In this document: positions 53,438 through 64,000 of the stretch, piece after piece
How the letters are laid out: every line of letters starts with the position of its first letter
How positions within the stretch are numbered: the stretch's first letter is position 1
NCBI GenBank assembly: GCA_013397455.1
Contig: VYZB01000328.1
Coordinates: 887,524 to 951,523 of the forward strand
Source of the DNA: Crotophaga sulcirostris
Taxonomy: Eukaryota > Chordata > Aves > Cuculiformes > Crotophagidae
Reading direction: 5' to 3'
DNA: 64,000 nt
Program-made: the position numbers and the translations under genes
The notes under the pieces: generated by a model
What the model was told of the DNA's origin: nothing
The model's database searches: none
What the model saw: the letters and a program-made list of their open reading frames with translations, nothing else

Positions 53438-54004
53438 GTCAGACCCATCCTGCAGACGCAGTTCCTGCAGGTAATTAGCAGTGATTCATAAATGCATGTT
53501 TTTTCCAAGGTGGCCCTTGGCAGGTTCCCAGTTGAGCGGCACAACTACTCGGAGCCATGCAGGTCCTGCCCCAACATGAAATGACAGACTCTGAACCCTT
53601 CCTTTAAGGAGAACTGGTCATTTCAAGGCCAGTGGAGATATGAAGCCCCCACAATGTGGCTTATCAACGTGCCTCCACAGCATACACAAGCTCCAGAGCC
53701 AGCCTTCCAGGGCACAAGACGTGGGGCAGGGACTGGCTTGTCATACTGCTGTGCAGAGTCCTCATCTCTGAGCAACGCTGCCCAGCGACAAAGGAAGAAA
53801 TTGCTGGCGAGGGTCTCTCTCTGAGACCAAACAGGGAATTTGAGAGGTTGCTTATGAGAGTTTTTAACTTTTGCTTTCCCTGGCCTGGCCAGAAAGCCCA
53901 TTTTGAAACTAGAAGGCAAAATATTAATAACAATCTGCCTCCCTCCCAGATCTATCTGTTTCCCTTTGACAAACAGTGATTTCATTTTTCTTCCCATTCA
54001 GGGC

Positions 54005-54019
54005 TTTTTTTTTTTTTTT
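54005..54019 (+). repeat. T homopolymer (15 T)
   Basis: T15 after cagggc. A second T-rich tract lies at 54222-54239, about 200 bp away. Both are simple slippage-prone tracts without adjoining elements. Confidence 0.88.
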
Positions 54020-56348
54020 CTCTTTTAAACTGAGCCCAGGCCAACCTGGCAAAAAGCTCTTTGCTCATGGCCTTATTTGTCAAACACACCATCACCGCGC
54101 CCTCACCACCATTCTGGGAACAAGCTCTCACCTTAGCTGTCTGACTTCAGCCAAAGGGGAACTTCCCAACACAACTCTCCCCAGCCCCAACACACTCTTT
54201 TTTAAAAAATGAAAATTCCTTTTTCTTTTTTTTTTTTTTAAGCATTACAGTCAATAAGTAAAGAGTTTAGATTTCCTTCCTCCTTCCTCCCCAGTGCTGC
54301 CGCAAAATCAAATGTGATGGATCTAGATGGGAAAACAGAAATTATAAGAAAATCCCAGAGCTACTGCAAAGGTATTTCATGATCCAGTCCTCCTTCGGTT
54401 TCTATCAGAGTGTAGGTACCTCAAGGGAAGTCAGATACTAAAGTACCTTTTTGGATCTGATCCTAAGTGGCCAGTTCCACTGTCCAAACAGAGATCCAGA
54501 GATAAACAGGCCTATGAAAGCTGGGCATTATTATTTTAACTGCTGCTCTTAAGCTACAACTTAAACTGTAATAAACTGTGCAGCTTTTTAGCCATCTGCT
54601 AACAGTAATGCATGAAATTATAATAAGCTAAATATATATATTCTGCTGCCCTCATCAACTTAACACCTAGTATAAAAAGCTTTACCTGGAACCACAGCAC
54701 AGGTATTTCATCACCTGTTATCAAGAACTCTGCTATCCAGAGAGAAATTTCTGTGGTAAAAGGGCTGATTTGCTGGAGCAGATAAATTTCAAACTCTGAA
54801 GCAAATCTTGAAGGCTTGCACCAGGTCCACGGGGGCCAAACCACCCCAGGCAGCAGCCATAGATCTGGTCCACGCTTGGGAACAATGTCATCTGCTCCAA
54901 CACTTGTATTTGGGAATGGGGAAGCTGAGGCAGCGAAATGAAGTGGTCTGGCATTAGAAAGCAAAATCAGGATTGGTATTAGTTTGCTGAAGCCCAATCC
55001 AACACGTGCTCCTGAGATCCCTGCCTTCACACAACCATGTCCTGAGGGCTGAGAAAAGAATCACAGCAGAAGGAACGCCACCACCATTTGTTCAATGCAC
55101 AAAGACTCGAGCAGCTTTCTCCATCACCACCTGCCCTTCTCCTTCATCTCTCAGGCCTTATGGTTTTCTTCAACACAGCTTTTGTTGCAAGATAAAGAGC
55201 TGATTTTGCAGCACAAGACTCGGACAGATTTTGACATAGCCCTGGCTTTTGTCTGCTCTCAATCTCCTTCAGAGGATGGAAGGGAAAATAAAGGGGAAAA
55301 AGGTGACAAGACAGCACAGATTAAAGGCAGGGACTTGTGTTTGCTGCATAGAGTACATCTGGGTGTGGTGACCGGCAGGAGAGCTGGGGTACAATGGGTG
55401 GGCTTGCCTTCCTCCAAATGGGATACTACACAAAGGAATCCCACTCTAACCAAGCTCCTGCCAAAATCCAAAGCTGTGAACACAGTTCCAGCCCCAGTTT
55501 CCCAAAGTCAGAAAGAGTGTGACAAATAGTAACTGCATGAGCTCAGCAGGGAAGAGCCATCCCAACAGGTGGTTCTTCCAAGGAGCACAACCCCATGACA
55601 GTCCCATGTGTCTCAGGCACATCTTTGGACCATCACAGGAGGGAGGCATGAGGAGCTGAAGATATAAGCTCCTTCCAGTAACCATGGCGAGGTCTCCTCT
55701 TTGGGTGACCTGGCAAGGAAGAAGCCTGACCCCATGCAGCATGTGAGGTGGTGTGACCCATTCCCACTGCCCAGGCTCCTGCCCAGGCAGCTGTGCAGGC
55801 AGTCCTGTCAGGAGCCTGTTGCTTCACTGCTTCCCAGGGCGGTCTGGATGCTCTGTGCTCCCACGGGGTCCACTCTTCTCAGAGAGATAAGAGACAGAAC
55901 AACATTTGCTGGGGAATTACTTCATTCCCCCAAGGCTGGGAAAAGCCATGCTTCCCACTTGCCTAATTTCCCTGATGGCAGCAGCCTTTCCTGGCAAGGG
56001 AGAACACAATCCTCATTAACCCCTTCCCTCTCAAAGGCTGCTTTTAATGCTGAACCCATTGCAGGAACACGCTGAGACTTTGTGACAGCATCTGAACATC
56101 TCACCACAGGCAAGAGATCACATGAAGCGCACGAGGGAGGGAAACATTTCTTTTTACAAAGGCACAAAGTAGATGAATTGACTCTAGTGTTTGTGGCAGC
56201 TGTTTAATGTCTGCCCATTAGCCTCAGGTTCAAATCCATCGAGGGACACAGGACTGCCACAGCCTTCCAGGGTCATTAAGGACAGCCCCATGGCAGTGGA
56301 TACGTGGTTACACAACTCTCATTAGCCTCAAACCTAGATCACACTTGC

Positions 56349-56700
56349 CTTGCTCTCACTAATTCTCCCAGAAGGCTCTTCCAGATATTTGCAGTCTTGG
56401 TGCTTAGAAACTTTCTAAACACTAGCATGAAGGTAATTATGGCAAGCCCAGCCTCTCCTGTTGCTGTATAAACACTTATCCAGAGCTGAAACAGTTGTCC
56501 TTCTCTGTTGTGTACTCCCCAGTTGTATTTCAAATTTACAACAACACTCCCTTATCAGCCTTCTTTTCGCTCAGCTAACAAGCCAAACTCTTCTTATGTC
56601 TTCACTGGCAAGATCAGCTCCTACCTCCTTGATCACCCTGACAGCCTGTCTTCTGCACTCTGAATACGTCTCTCCTGAACATGCTCGAGCCAACGCAACA
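56349..56700 (-). mobile_element. Probable ancient CR1/L3-like LINE fragment (antisense)
   Basis: The segment 56545-56665 follows the antisense pattern of the CR1 coding end: cccttatcagccttcttttc, gctcagctaacaagccaaac, then ccttgatcaccctgacagcc and tgtcttctgcactctg. These mirror 'ccctcagtcttctcttc..gactaaacaagcc..ccttgatcatccttgttgccc' in younger copies. The left part (from 56349) aligns more loosely. It happens to lie in a plus-strand open frame of 162 codons, which I regard as non-coding. Confidence 0.5.
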
Positions 56701-57310
56701 GCATCCAACACTCCAGGTAAGCCACCAATATCTGCACGAAAGTGTTCACACGCTTCAAAGGCACTCAAGGTATGTCCCTATTCACACAGGGCATGCCACC
56801 ATCACCTGGTGCATCCTAGAAGATGCACTTGCATCCGGACGGCAAATCTAGAGTATCTAAGCCAGCAAAAAGGGGGTGAAAACGGTCTCAATGACATCAT
56901 TGGAGCCTGTGCCCGGGCTTATTCGTTCCACCTAATTTCAGGCATCTAAACAAAGCACTTTTAGGATCAGATTACTGCCCTAAAGTCTCTCCACAGTCCA
57001 TGGAAGGAGAGGGCCCTTCCAGAAAACAATTAATTCTGGGAAGGTTACAATCTCATTCACCATCACAAGGACATAAGGCAATTAGTCTTCTAATTCAAGC
57101 CGGATGGGAAAAATCCTTTAATAGCCCAGAAAGTTTTGAATGGAAATATCCCTGCTTGGGAAACACAGCTTGCTAAGGCTGACTTGTTTGTTCCTGACAC
57201 ATGATTTCTAACCACAGTATTTTGCCACCTCGTTTTATTATCATTCATTCATTTTCACAATTTTTTGATTAATTCTGCACAAATGATAATAAAAATCTTT
57301 TTTTTCTTAC

Positions 57311-57423
57311 CTGCACATTGAAAGTAACGTCTTCCAGAGGGGGTGGGGGGGGAAAGGCACCTTGTGATGATGTGATGTTCCCAAGTTCATCCACAGGAGG
57401 TGGGGGTGGAGGAAGGAAGTCCC
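57311..57423 (-). CDS. LPP: LPP internal coding exon, proline-rich Ena/VASP-binding segment (partial gene)
   Basis: Read on the minus strand this 113-nt exon completes one Gly codon with its first two bases and then encodes 37 residues, DFLPPPPPPVDELG... to ...FPPPPPLEDVTFNVQ. Human LPP, as I remember it, has the same length here (about residues 66-102), with both proline blocks matching and a divergent linker between them. The acceptor is a pyrimidine tract ending ctcctag, with a possible branch point (ctaag) about 22 nt upstream. The donor is a strong CAG|gtaag. Entry phase is 1 and exit phase is 0. LPP is a zyxin-family scaffold at focal adhesions and cell contacts that shuttles to the nucleus. 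FPPPPP followed by acidic residues is the ActA-type ligand of EVH1 domains in VASP/Ena. The segment has no ATG and is not a complete gene. Zyxin or TRIP6 are less likely because the residue order and exon phases fit LPP. Confidence 0.93.
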
Positions 57424-60039
57424 CTAGGAGAGAGAATGAGAGAGCTTAGCCTCACCAGCGTTTCCCCACATTATGACATGGATGATCAGGATGAACCCAG
57501 CAATGCAGCTCTGCCATCAGTTTTGTGGTACACAAAAGCAACACATCATGTAACCATTAAATGCTCAACTGCACCCCTTGCTGCTTCAGAAGATGGCTAT
57601 GACAGCTCAGTAATGTTGGCAGATCGCTTAGAGGTGCTCAGACCCCACAGCAGAAGTTGACTTGCCACAAAGCCTGAAGGCACCAACAACCAGCTCCACA
57701 GATAGAAGCCTGCATCTCAAATCTGTCATAGGCAACTACAAAATCTGCAATAATGAATGCCCTGCAGACAGCCTTGCAACGGATCCCCAGCCAATTCACC
57801 CCCCTTGTGTGCTAAATTATGCCAGCTATTCTTGAACACTATAAAGACAGTACTGGATGCTGTCTAAAAGCAAGGATTCCCTGTTGCAGAGGACACATGG
57901 AGGGCTGGACCCAGAGCCTAAAATCTAGACCAGTCCATCTCCTGCATTCCTGTTGCTAGCAGGCAGCCACATTCTTTGCATCTCCCTCTTCCAGTAGGGA
58001 CCTCATAGCTTCATGTAAAGTAATGCTGGGAAGATCACAGGCTCTTCTCAGTGACGACAGCCATGTGATGGGCCAGCTGCAAGCTCAGAAGCATCCACTT
58101 TTAACTCTGAGGAGGCTTTTTATATGGGGCTGATGTACAAAATATCTACACTAATTTATTCATCTTAAGCTTCCAAAAGCGTTGATGAAAAGTCAAAACA
58201 GCATATTGGCTGTGAAGCCTTCCAGTTTAGTGTAGAGATGGGAGACTTCTTGAAAACTTCATGGGAGGTGGGAGCACAAAGGAGAAAACAAGGATAGAGC
58301 ACAGACCATGGCACAGGAGGACACCAGGCTCTGAAAGCACCTCCTAAGGATGGGAAAAAGTATGTTTGCCATTAGCACTGGATCTGGCCTCTGGGGAGGC
58401 AGCTGCTTGTAACTGGACCACATTGGTGTATTTTTACTTCTCATAAGGCTTGATGATGCAAATAGAGCTGTTTGCTGTTGGGTCTCTTGTGTGCAGCATC
58501 TGGGATGGAAGTTCAAGATGAAACAAAGTGTGATATTTCACTTATATAGAAACTGGAGGAGTGTATCCCTTTCTGGAGGAAACATGGGCTCCTTACTTGA
58601 CCATCCACATCCCCATGCAGTGCCACACTGCCTCCCAGCACCATCCTCAAAAACCAAAGAGCAGGCTCCAAACCACTCAGAGAGATGCTGAGCCAAATCC
58701 CAGTGACTCCCAGTCCTCTGGACTACCAGTGCCCAGGTTTAAAGCCCTGGGCTTGGCACACCCCAGGCATGGGCACCAGCTGGGCAGCACCACTGGTATG
58801 GCATCTTCATGCTATTTGCCATGGGAAGTATTTAGGTTTGCAGCCCTGGAAACCTTTTCTGTTTGATTTCTCTAAAAGGCACAAACTCCTCCTTGGACTT
58901 TTAGGGACTTTATTTCCCAGGTAAGTAACTTCTTCCCATTTTCACAAAAGTGAGCATGACTAGGACTCAAAAAAACCCTTCTGAATCCCTAAGAAAATAT
59001 AATCCTAAATACAGATGCATGAAGACAGTTCAAAAGCAACATATTGAAAACTAATTTAAGATAGCCGTTTTGCTCCAATACATAAAATCCCATGAAGCCT
59101 ACTGGCTCATGATATGATAAGAGTTCAAGATTGATTTTTTAAAAAAATTATGTCCAAGAACATCTGCAGTATCCTCTTCTTTGCCCTGTATAAGGTGTTT
59201 AGGTCTAAAAAATGCTGGCATGTTTGAATGCTAAGTCAACTTTTCTCCTTGGCTCTGAAAATGACCCTCCAACCAACCAATGTGATTTTGCAAAGAAATT
59301 CAACTCCAGCAGACACATACTTCCCAAAGAATAGGCTTCAGATGATGCTTCTCCAGTTAGTCTCAGCTCCAAAGACTCATCTCCCTGCACAGCACATTAG
59401 TCAGAAACTCTTGCTTTATTTACGACCCTTCAAAACACCTAAGTAAGATCGAGGCAGAGAATGTGTTGACAGTGATGAGACAGGGAAAGGGATAGGGTTT
59501 ATGCATAAACAGATTACAATTGCTGTAACAGAAGGGGAAAACAACGGTTGCTAGAACAAATACAAAACAAATATTGTTTTGCCCCTTTGGAAGATCTGTT
59601 CCTCCTGAAAGAAAAAAATATTGGCAAGATTTTTCAGAAAAAGAGCAAAGGACAGAAACGGAGAAGAGCCCATTTCTAGAGTTTGGAAGAAAATGTTTTT
59701 CTTTGCAGTAGGAGACAGCTGCCTTTACTACATCCCAGCCCAGCTCTGCTTACTCTGTCCTCTGTGTCAGATAAGCTGCTGGCTTCGCCCTCCCCACAAA
59801 CAGGAAAGTTTTAGACTGGGAAGCAGAGAGCAGATGCCTGTGAACTGAGGGGACCTTGCAGATGTTTGGCCTTTTCCTGGTCCTCTGTGAACAGATGGAC
59901 TTTTCTCCTTCACAGCTTTAGGTATTTATTCTGCCACTGCTCTTTCCTCTTTCCCACACACAGCCATAGGACCCAGTGCTGTTCCCACTGGACACATGGG
60001 AGAGTATTCCCTTGGATGCAGAAGGGAAAGCAGTTACGG

Positions 60040-60058
60040 TATTACTATTATTATTATT
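60040..60058 (+). repeat. (ATT)n microsatellite
   Basis: Short trinucleotide array tattactattattattatt, about six units with one imperfection. Confidence 0.88.
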
Positions 60059-62984
60059 GGCATTGCTGGAAGTCTCCCTCCGGCGGAGAGGGAAGCACGC
60101 AGAGACTGTAATATCTGTGTCCTGAGCAGTATATGGTTTTCGATGATGTGTGGAAGAAACAGGCCTACATTTCAGGGAGTAAAGGACAAAATAAAAACAA
60201 ACCAAAAGCAAGCTTACACACCATACAAGCAGCACCTCCCTATAGATTTCTCCAATGCATCTCAGGGACCTTCTCTCTTCCCAAAAGCTTTGCAAGCCAG
60301 ATTTCACTTGCTTAGAGTCAGGCAAGCCGTGGGAGGAGGCAGGAAAGTCCAGGCAGAGCATGTCACTGCCACCCACTGCTGACCACCTCCAGCATCAGCC
60401 AGCTACGCGAGGAGCCGTCTGGGGAAGGGACTGTCCCCTGGGCTGCACGGATGCACTGGCAGCCACAGGGGAAATGGCGCTCTGGGGTCACCAGAGTTAA
60501 CCTTGGGCTGGTGGAGGACATCCCACCCTCAGCCCTCATCCTCTCCTGCCTGATTTAACTCTGCTGCCTCCCATGAATAAGGGATACAATGGCAAAAGGT
60601 TTATTAGTATCAGCTACTGCTCAGCAATCAGAGACTGGCATTTTGGTTGACATTCACCTGGCATCAGCCTGAACACTTGGAAGTACTCAAGTTATGAGAG
60701 TTGACTGCACCAAGTTCCATCAATGAAGAGACATCAAGCACTTCCAGGAAGCAATTTATACTTCAAGGCAGGTGAAATCACCTTCCAAAGATGATTCCTC
60801 CCGTGGAGATGGCCTAGCAAATGCACATTTGCAGGCAGGGAGCTGCACCCTGCTCCTCCTCGCACCTTGGCGCAGTCTGCCTTCAAGACTCGCTATGAGA
60901 AATCTCTACCCATTACCATACCCTTAGAGAAGAAAACAGTCCCCTCTGCACCAGCTACTCATTTCTTCTTCTTACAGGTGAGAAAATCATAAGTTAACCT
61001 ATGAAGAGGCTGTGTGGTGCAACACACGTGCCAGACCAGTTATTTCAGATATGACAGCGCAATGTGCCGTGAAACCGCAGCTCTGAGCCCTTCTTTCGGC
61101 ACCCGTGTCTGCTCCTGCACCAGAGCATCACCCAGCATAACCACAAGAGATGACACTGTCAGCCCCAGTAATGTGTCCCCCCCATATTTAACAATCAAGT
61201 AATTAGATGAATGTTAAGTCAGTCCGTCACAGATGTGTTGGGAAACTATATCAGAGCCATAAGCAGAAGTGATGCCCCCCAAGCCCCAGTCCAGCTTCGG
61301 GGTCCAAACAAATCTATGAAGATGCATTTGCAAGGTTTTACCCCTCGTCTCCCCAAAATCTCTCCTTTTACACTTTTCAAGGAGATGTAGACATTTTCTT
61401 ATTACGCGTTTCAAATGTACAAATAAAAAAATGTTCAAAGTCTTAACAGATGTCTACATTAGCACAAGCCTGCCAGACTGAATAAAAACTCTTCAAAATT
61501 TTGCTGTTGGCTGCCTGATGCCTTCTGGGTACAAGTACAAGCTGTGAAAAACATCCTGTCTCATACACCAAGCACCTTTCTCACTTACATTCTAACCTTT
61601 AAATTTTAAGTGCACTTCAGTTATTGGCAGTATCAGGCTCGTATGTCTCAAGCCTTTGTTTTCAGGGAGATATATCTGCCAGTCAACAAATGAGTTTCAG
61701 CACAGTAATTGCCTCCTCCCTTGACTGACACACTTGTTTAGACGTGAAGATTTCCAGCTTTTAAACTTCTAGACACGAAGAGGATCTCACATGTTCAGTA
61801 AGAATAGACTGGGGGTAAAACCCTTGGAAACACAAAAAACCAAACCAGCATATTTTTCCCTGAAACAATAACTCAACAAAATTTATCAACCAACAAACCA
61901 GGGTTCACACTGGTCTTCCTGGATCTCTGGCTGACATCTGAAGACTATATGCCCAGATGTTTTTCATTTTTCTCCTTCCAAACAAAATTAACCCTTTCTC
62001 ATTGTCATCTTGATAATTTATGACTCTGAAGCTCGTACAGAATCAGTGTGAATCACCTGAAATACAGAGCTCTCCTCTGACTCAGAGACCAGAATAAGGA
62101 TACTGATGAAACAATCCCCACTTGTGAGTCCATTCTGATCCAAACAGACTCCATTCAGGAAAGCACTGAGCAGATACAAGCATTTCCCACTACCCTGTCA
62201 AGTGCTTAACTTCTACTGCAGAAGTCAAAGTCTGCAATTCGAGGGTGATCTATATTGAAACAATTAAGATTTACACCTAAACTCTAATTCACCGGGATAA
62301 AATCCTTTTGACTGAGCTTACCATGAACCCATATTCCACAATAACCACTGCAAAAACCTGCAGAATACTGCAGTATTACAAAGTGGTCTGCAAAACTTCA
62401 TATTGCAGAAGTGGCACCGCAAGGTTTTTATAGAAAACTTCAGCTAGAAATGACCTGGTGACTCCTAGGTGTGAACACGCATTTTACTAAGTTTCCCAAA
62501 ATGAACATTTTCCTGCAACATCTGTATTTAACACATAACACTGGACAAGGAAAGCATACTATTAAAATCATGTTTTGTGCCAGTGTATCCTTGGTCAAAA
62601 CCACGTTGCAAGGGGTCACCGACACCACGTTAGTGCCGGGGAAACCATCACATGATTACACACCAGCTCCACAATCTACCTGAATATACCAGATTGACTT
62701 GTGATTTCTAAAACAAAGCAGCTCCACCAACCCAAAGCACTGTTTAAATTACCACTCTCTCTCCAATCACTAATCCTACTATTTGAACTACTTTTGCTAA
62801 TCAGTTACTGTACTAATAAGCAAGAGGGAGAAAAAAAAATCCCACACTGGCTAATTTCATCTTCAGCATTTAAAAAAGGAATACTGAATCTGTCAGGTAG
62901 TTGCACTGAAAATTTACTTCACCACCTGCTAGCTGAAATATTGCTTTTATGGATTTATATTGTATTAAAAGGTCACTGGCTGTT

Positions 62985-63240
62985 TAAGTCTTAAACAGTT
63001 TTAATCGTTCTAAAAGTCTCTTAACGGTAAGAAAAGGAAGCTCAGAACAAACAGCAGCAGGGATTCTAATTAAAAGGGACAATTCGTCTAATTTTATTTG
63101 GGGTTAATTATTCAGGATTCACTCTCTGATGTGCAAGGAATAGCAATTAGTGATTTAAGTGATTTGTGGAACATTGGAGGTATAATCAGTTAAAATGAGT
63201 GAGTGTTTACAACACAAGATGTTGAATTAGTTTCTCCCAG
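62985..63240. promoter_or_regulatory. Candidate conserved non-coding element with homeobox and FOX motifs
   Basis: Unique AT-rich stretch with two TAATTA cores (63067, 63105), CAATTAG (63144), the NKX2-like word TTAAGTG (63155) and the FOX word TGTTTACA (63204). Repeat sequence and coding frames are absent. The style resembles vertebrate developmental enhancers, but conservation is untested. Confidence 0.3.
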
Positions 63241-64000
63241 CTGGAGAACAGGAACATTAGTCACCTACAGTTCTCCCAGTCCTGCTTAAAATATTCAAAG
63301 AAAAAAAAACAAACCACATGCCAACAATCATCTGGTAATTTTGTTTACGACACGGAGAATCAACAGGCAACATGTACCATAGCAGCTTACGTATCCTCAT
63401 TTCCACCTTCATCTTCTCCTCCAACTACTCAAACCCCTCAGATTAACTGGAAACAATTCCCAGTACTTTTCCTATCTGTACAACTTCAGCCGGACTACCA
63501 CCTTCCTGCCACACCACCTTTTACCATAACTAGCTGAGATAATGAAAGAAGCGGCCTATGAAGCTTTCAAATGTTAATTAACTTTGGTGGTTAAATATAC
63601 AGAGGAAAAACGACTGTGCGATTAACTTAAAACCTCTAGGTACAATTCCTCCTGCAAACACAAATCCAAAATAGCTCTGCTGGAATTGCTCTGGATTTCT
63701 TCCAGCATTACTAGAGCCAGAATAAGGTACTAAGGCTTTCAGGAGCACCAGATGAAACTCTGATGGAGACAGAGTTGACACGTGGGAGAGTGCCAATGGG
63801 TAGATCCAACACTGACTGCTTTTATATTTGGGTCTGAGCTGAGGTAGCAGCTCAAAAGCCATTTTTTTCCCACCTCTCAAGAGGCAACTATGTTTTACCA
63901 CCATTTAGGTATCACCAAGTACTTCGGTGGGACTGGAGCTGGACCCCTCGCATTGCCTACAAGTTTGTGACTGGTAAAAGAAGCAGCGCTGGCATACCAT

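Larger units (their letters stand above)
36483..57310 (-). other. LPP: LPP intron between the two exons (20,828 bp, phase 0)
   Basis: The minus-strand intron starts gtaag at 57310 and ends ctttaag at 36483. It holds a weak SINE relic near 38650, a tandem pair of CR1 copies (41115-41538 and 41581-41992), a MIR-like relic near 43508, two CR1 pieces at 52698 and 53355 flanking a MIR-like relic at 53080, and an ancient CR1-like stretch near 56349. Candidate conserved elements are at 46150-46330, 47330-47780 and 50930-51130. The stretches 36490-38640, 38790-41110, 42000-43500, 43610-46150, 47780-50930, 51130-52690, 53440-56340 and 56705-57300 show only unique intronic sequence and low-complexity tracts. 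No further exon with a convincing product was seen on either strand. Confidence 0.9.
57424..64000 (-). other. LPP: LPP intron, 3' part (acceptor side), runs off the right edge
   Basis: The intron ends with the acceptor ctctctcctag just upstream of the proline-rich exon, and it is phase 1 (one base of the Gly codon lies in the preceding exon). The preceding exon, expected to carry the initiator region and the alpha-actinin-binding part, was sought on the minus strand to position 64000 and not found, so this intron exceeds 6.5 kb. Visible content is a short ATT repeat at 60040, a 14-bp palindrome at 62364 and a homeobox/FOX-like motif cluster at 62985-63240. The remainder is unique sequence without recognisable genes. 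Confidence 0.8.

Noticed and set aside
56461..56949. Plus-strand open frame of 162 codons
   Set aside because: It runs through a probable antisense ancient CR1 fragment and has no protein family resemblance.
59918..60376. Minus-strand open frame of 152 codons, same strand as LPP and upstream of the proline-rich exon
   Set aside because: It does not resemble the LPP N-terminus (no MSHPSW-like start or proline-rich tail) and spans an ATT microsatellite that gives an asparagine run.
1..64000. CRISPR arrays, tRNA or rRNA genes, bacterial operons
   Set aside because: No regularly spaced direct repeats with unique spacers, no tRNA-like cloverleaf recognised apart from old SINE heads, and the coding pattern is that of vertebrate introns.

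Overview
The window looks like vertebrate, most likely avian, nuclear DNA. It has no operons or dense coding. Its youngest dispersed repeats are 5'-truncated CR1 LINEs with the bird/reptile type of 3' end, and overall repeat density is low, as in bird genomes. The species cannot be named from the sequence.

One gene is recognisable: LPP (lipoma-preferred partner, a zyxin-family LIM protein of focal adhesions) on the minus strand. Only two short coding exons fall here. The upstream exon (57311-57423) encodes the proline-rich Ena/VASP-binding stretch with FPPPPP. The downstream exon (36360-36482) encodes the conserved segment holding the leucine-rich nuclear export signal. A 20,828-bp phase-0 intron separates them. 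The rest of the window is intron: at least 36.4 kb downstream in the gene (left) and at least 6.6 kb upstream (right). The start-codon exon, the long proline-rich exon and the LIM-domain exons all lie outside the window.

The introns carry several layers. CR1 copies: one near-identical subfamily at about 3646, 17405, 41581 and 53355, and other copies at about 30128, 35281, 41115 and 52698. Very old CR1-like remnants lie at about 19084 and 56349. Ancient MIR-type SINE relics lie at about 14230, 20350, 31088, 43508, 53080 and, weakly, 38650. A probable hAT-type DNA transposon relic at about 3535-3905 is split by a CR1. Homopolymer and short tandem tracts are scattered throughout.

Several unique AT-rich stretches with clustered transcription-factor-like words look like candidate conserved non-coding elements. 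The best is at about 14940-15110, with ATF/E4BP4-, POU-, OTX-type words and a perfect RFX X-box palindrome. Others are at about 47330-47780, 62985-63240, 46150-46330 and 19530-19790. These are candidates only, because conservation cannot be measured from one sequence.

I found no tRNA, rRNA, CRISPR array or second protein-coding gene, and no convincing novel system. The open frames of 150-216 codons inside the introns look like chance.
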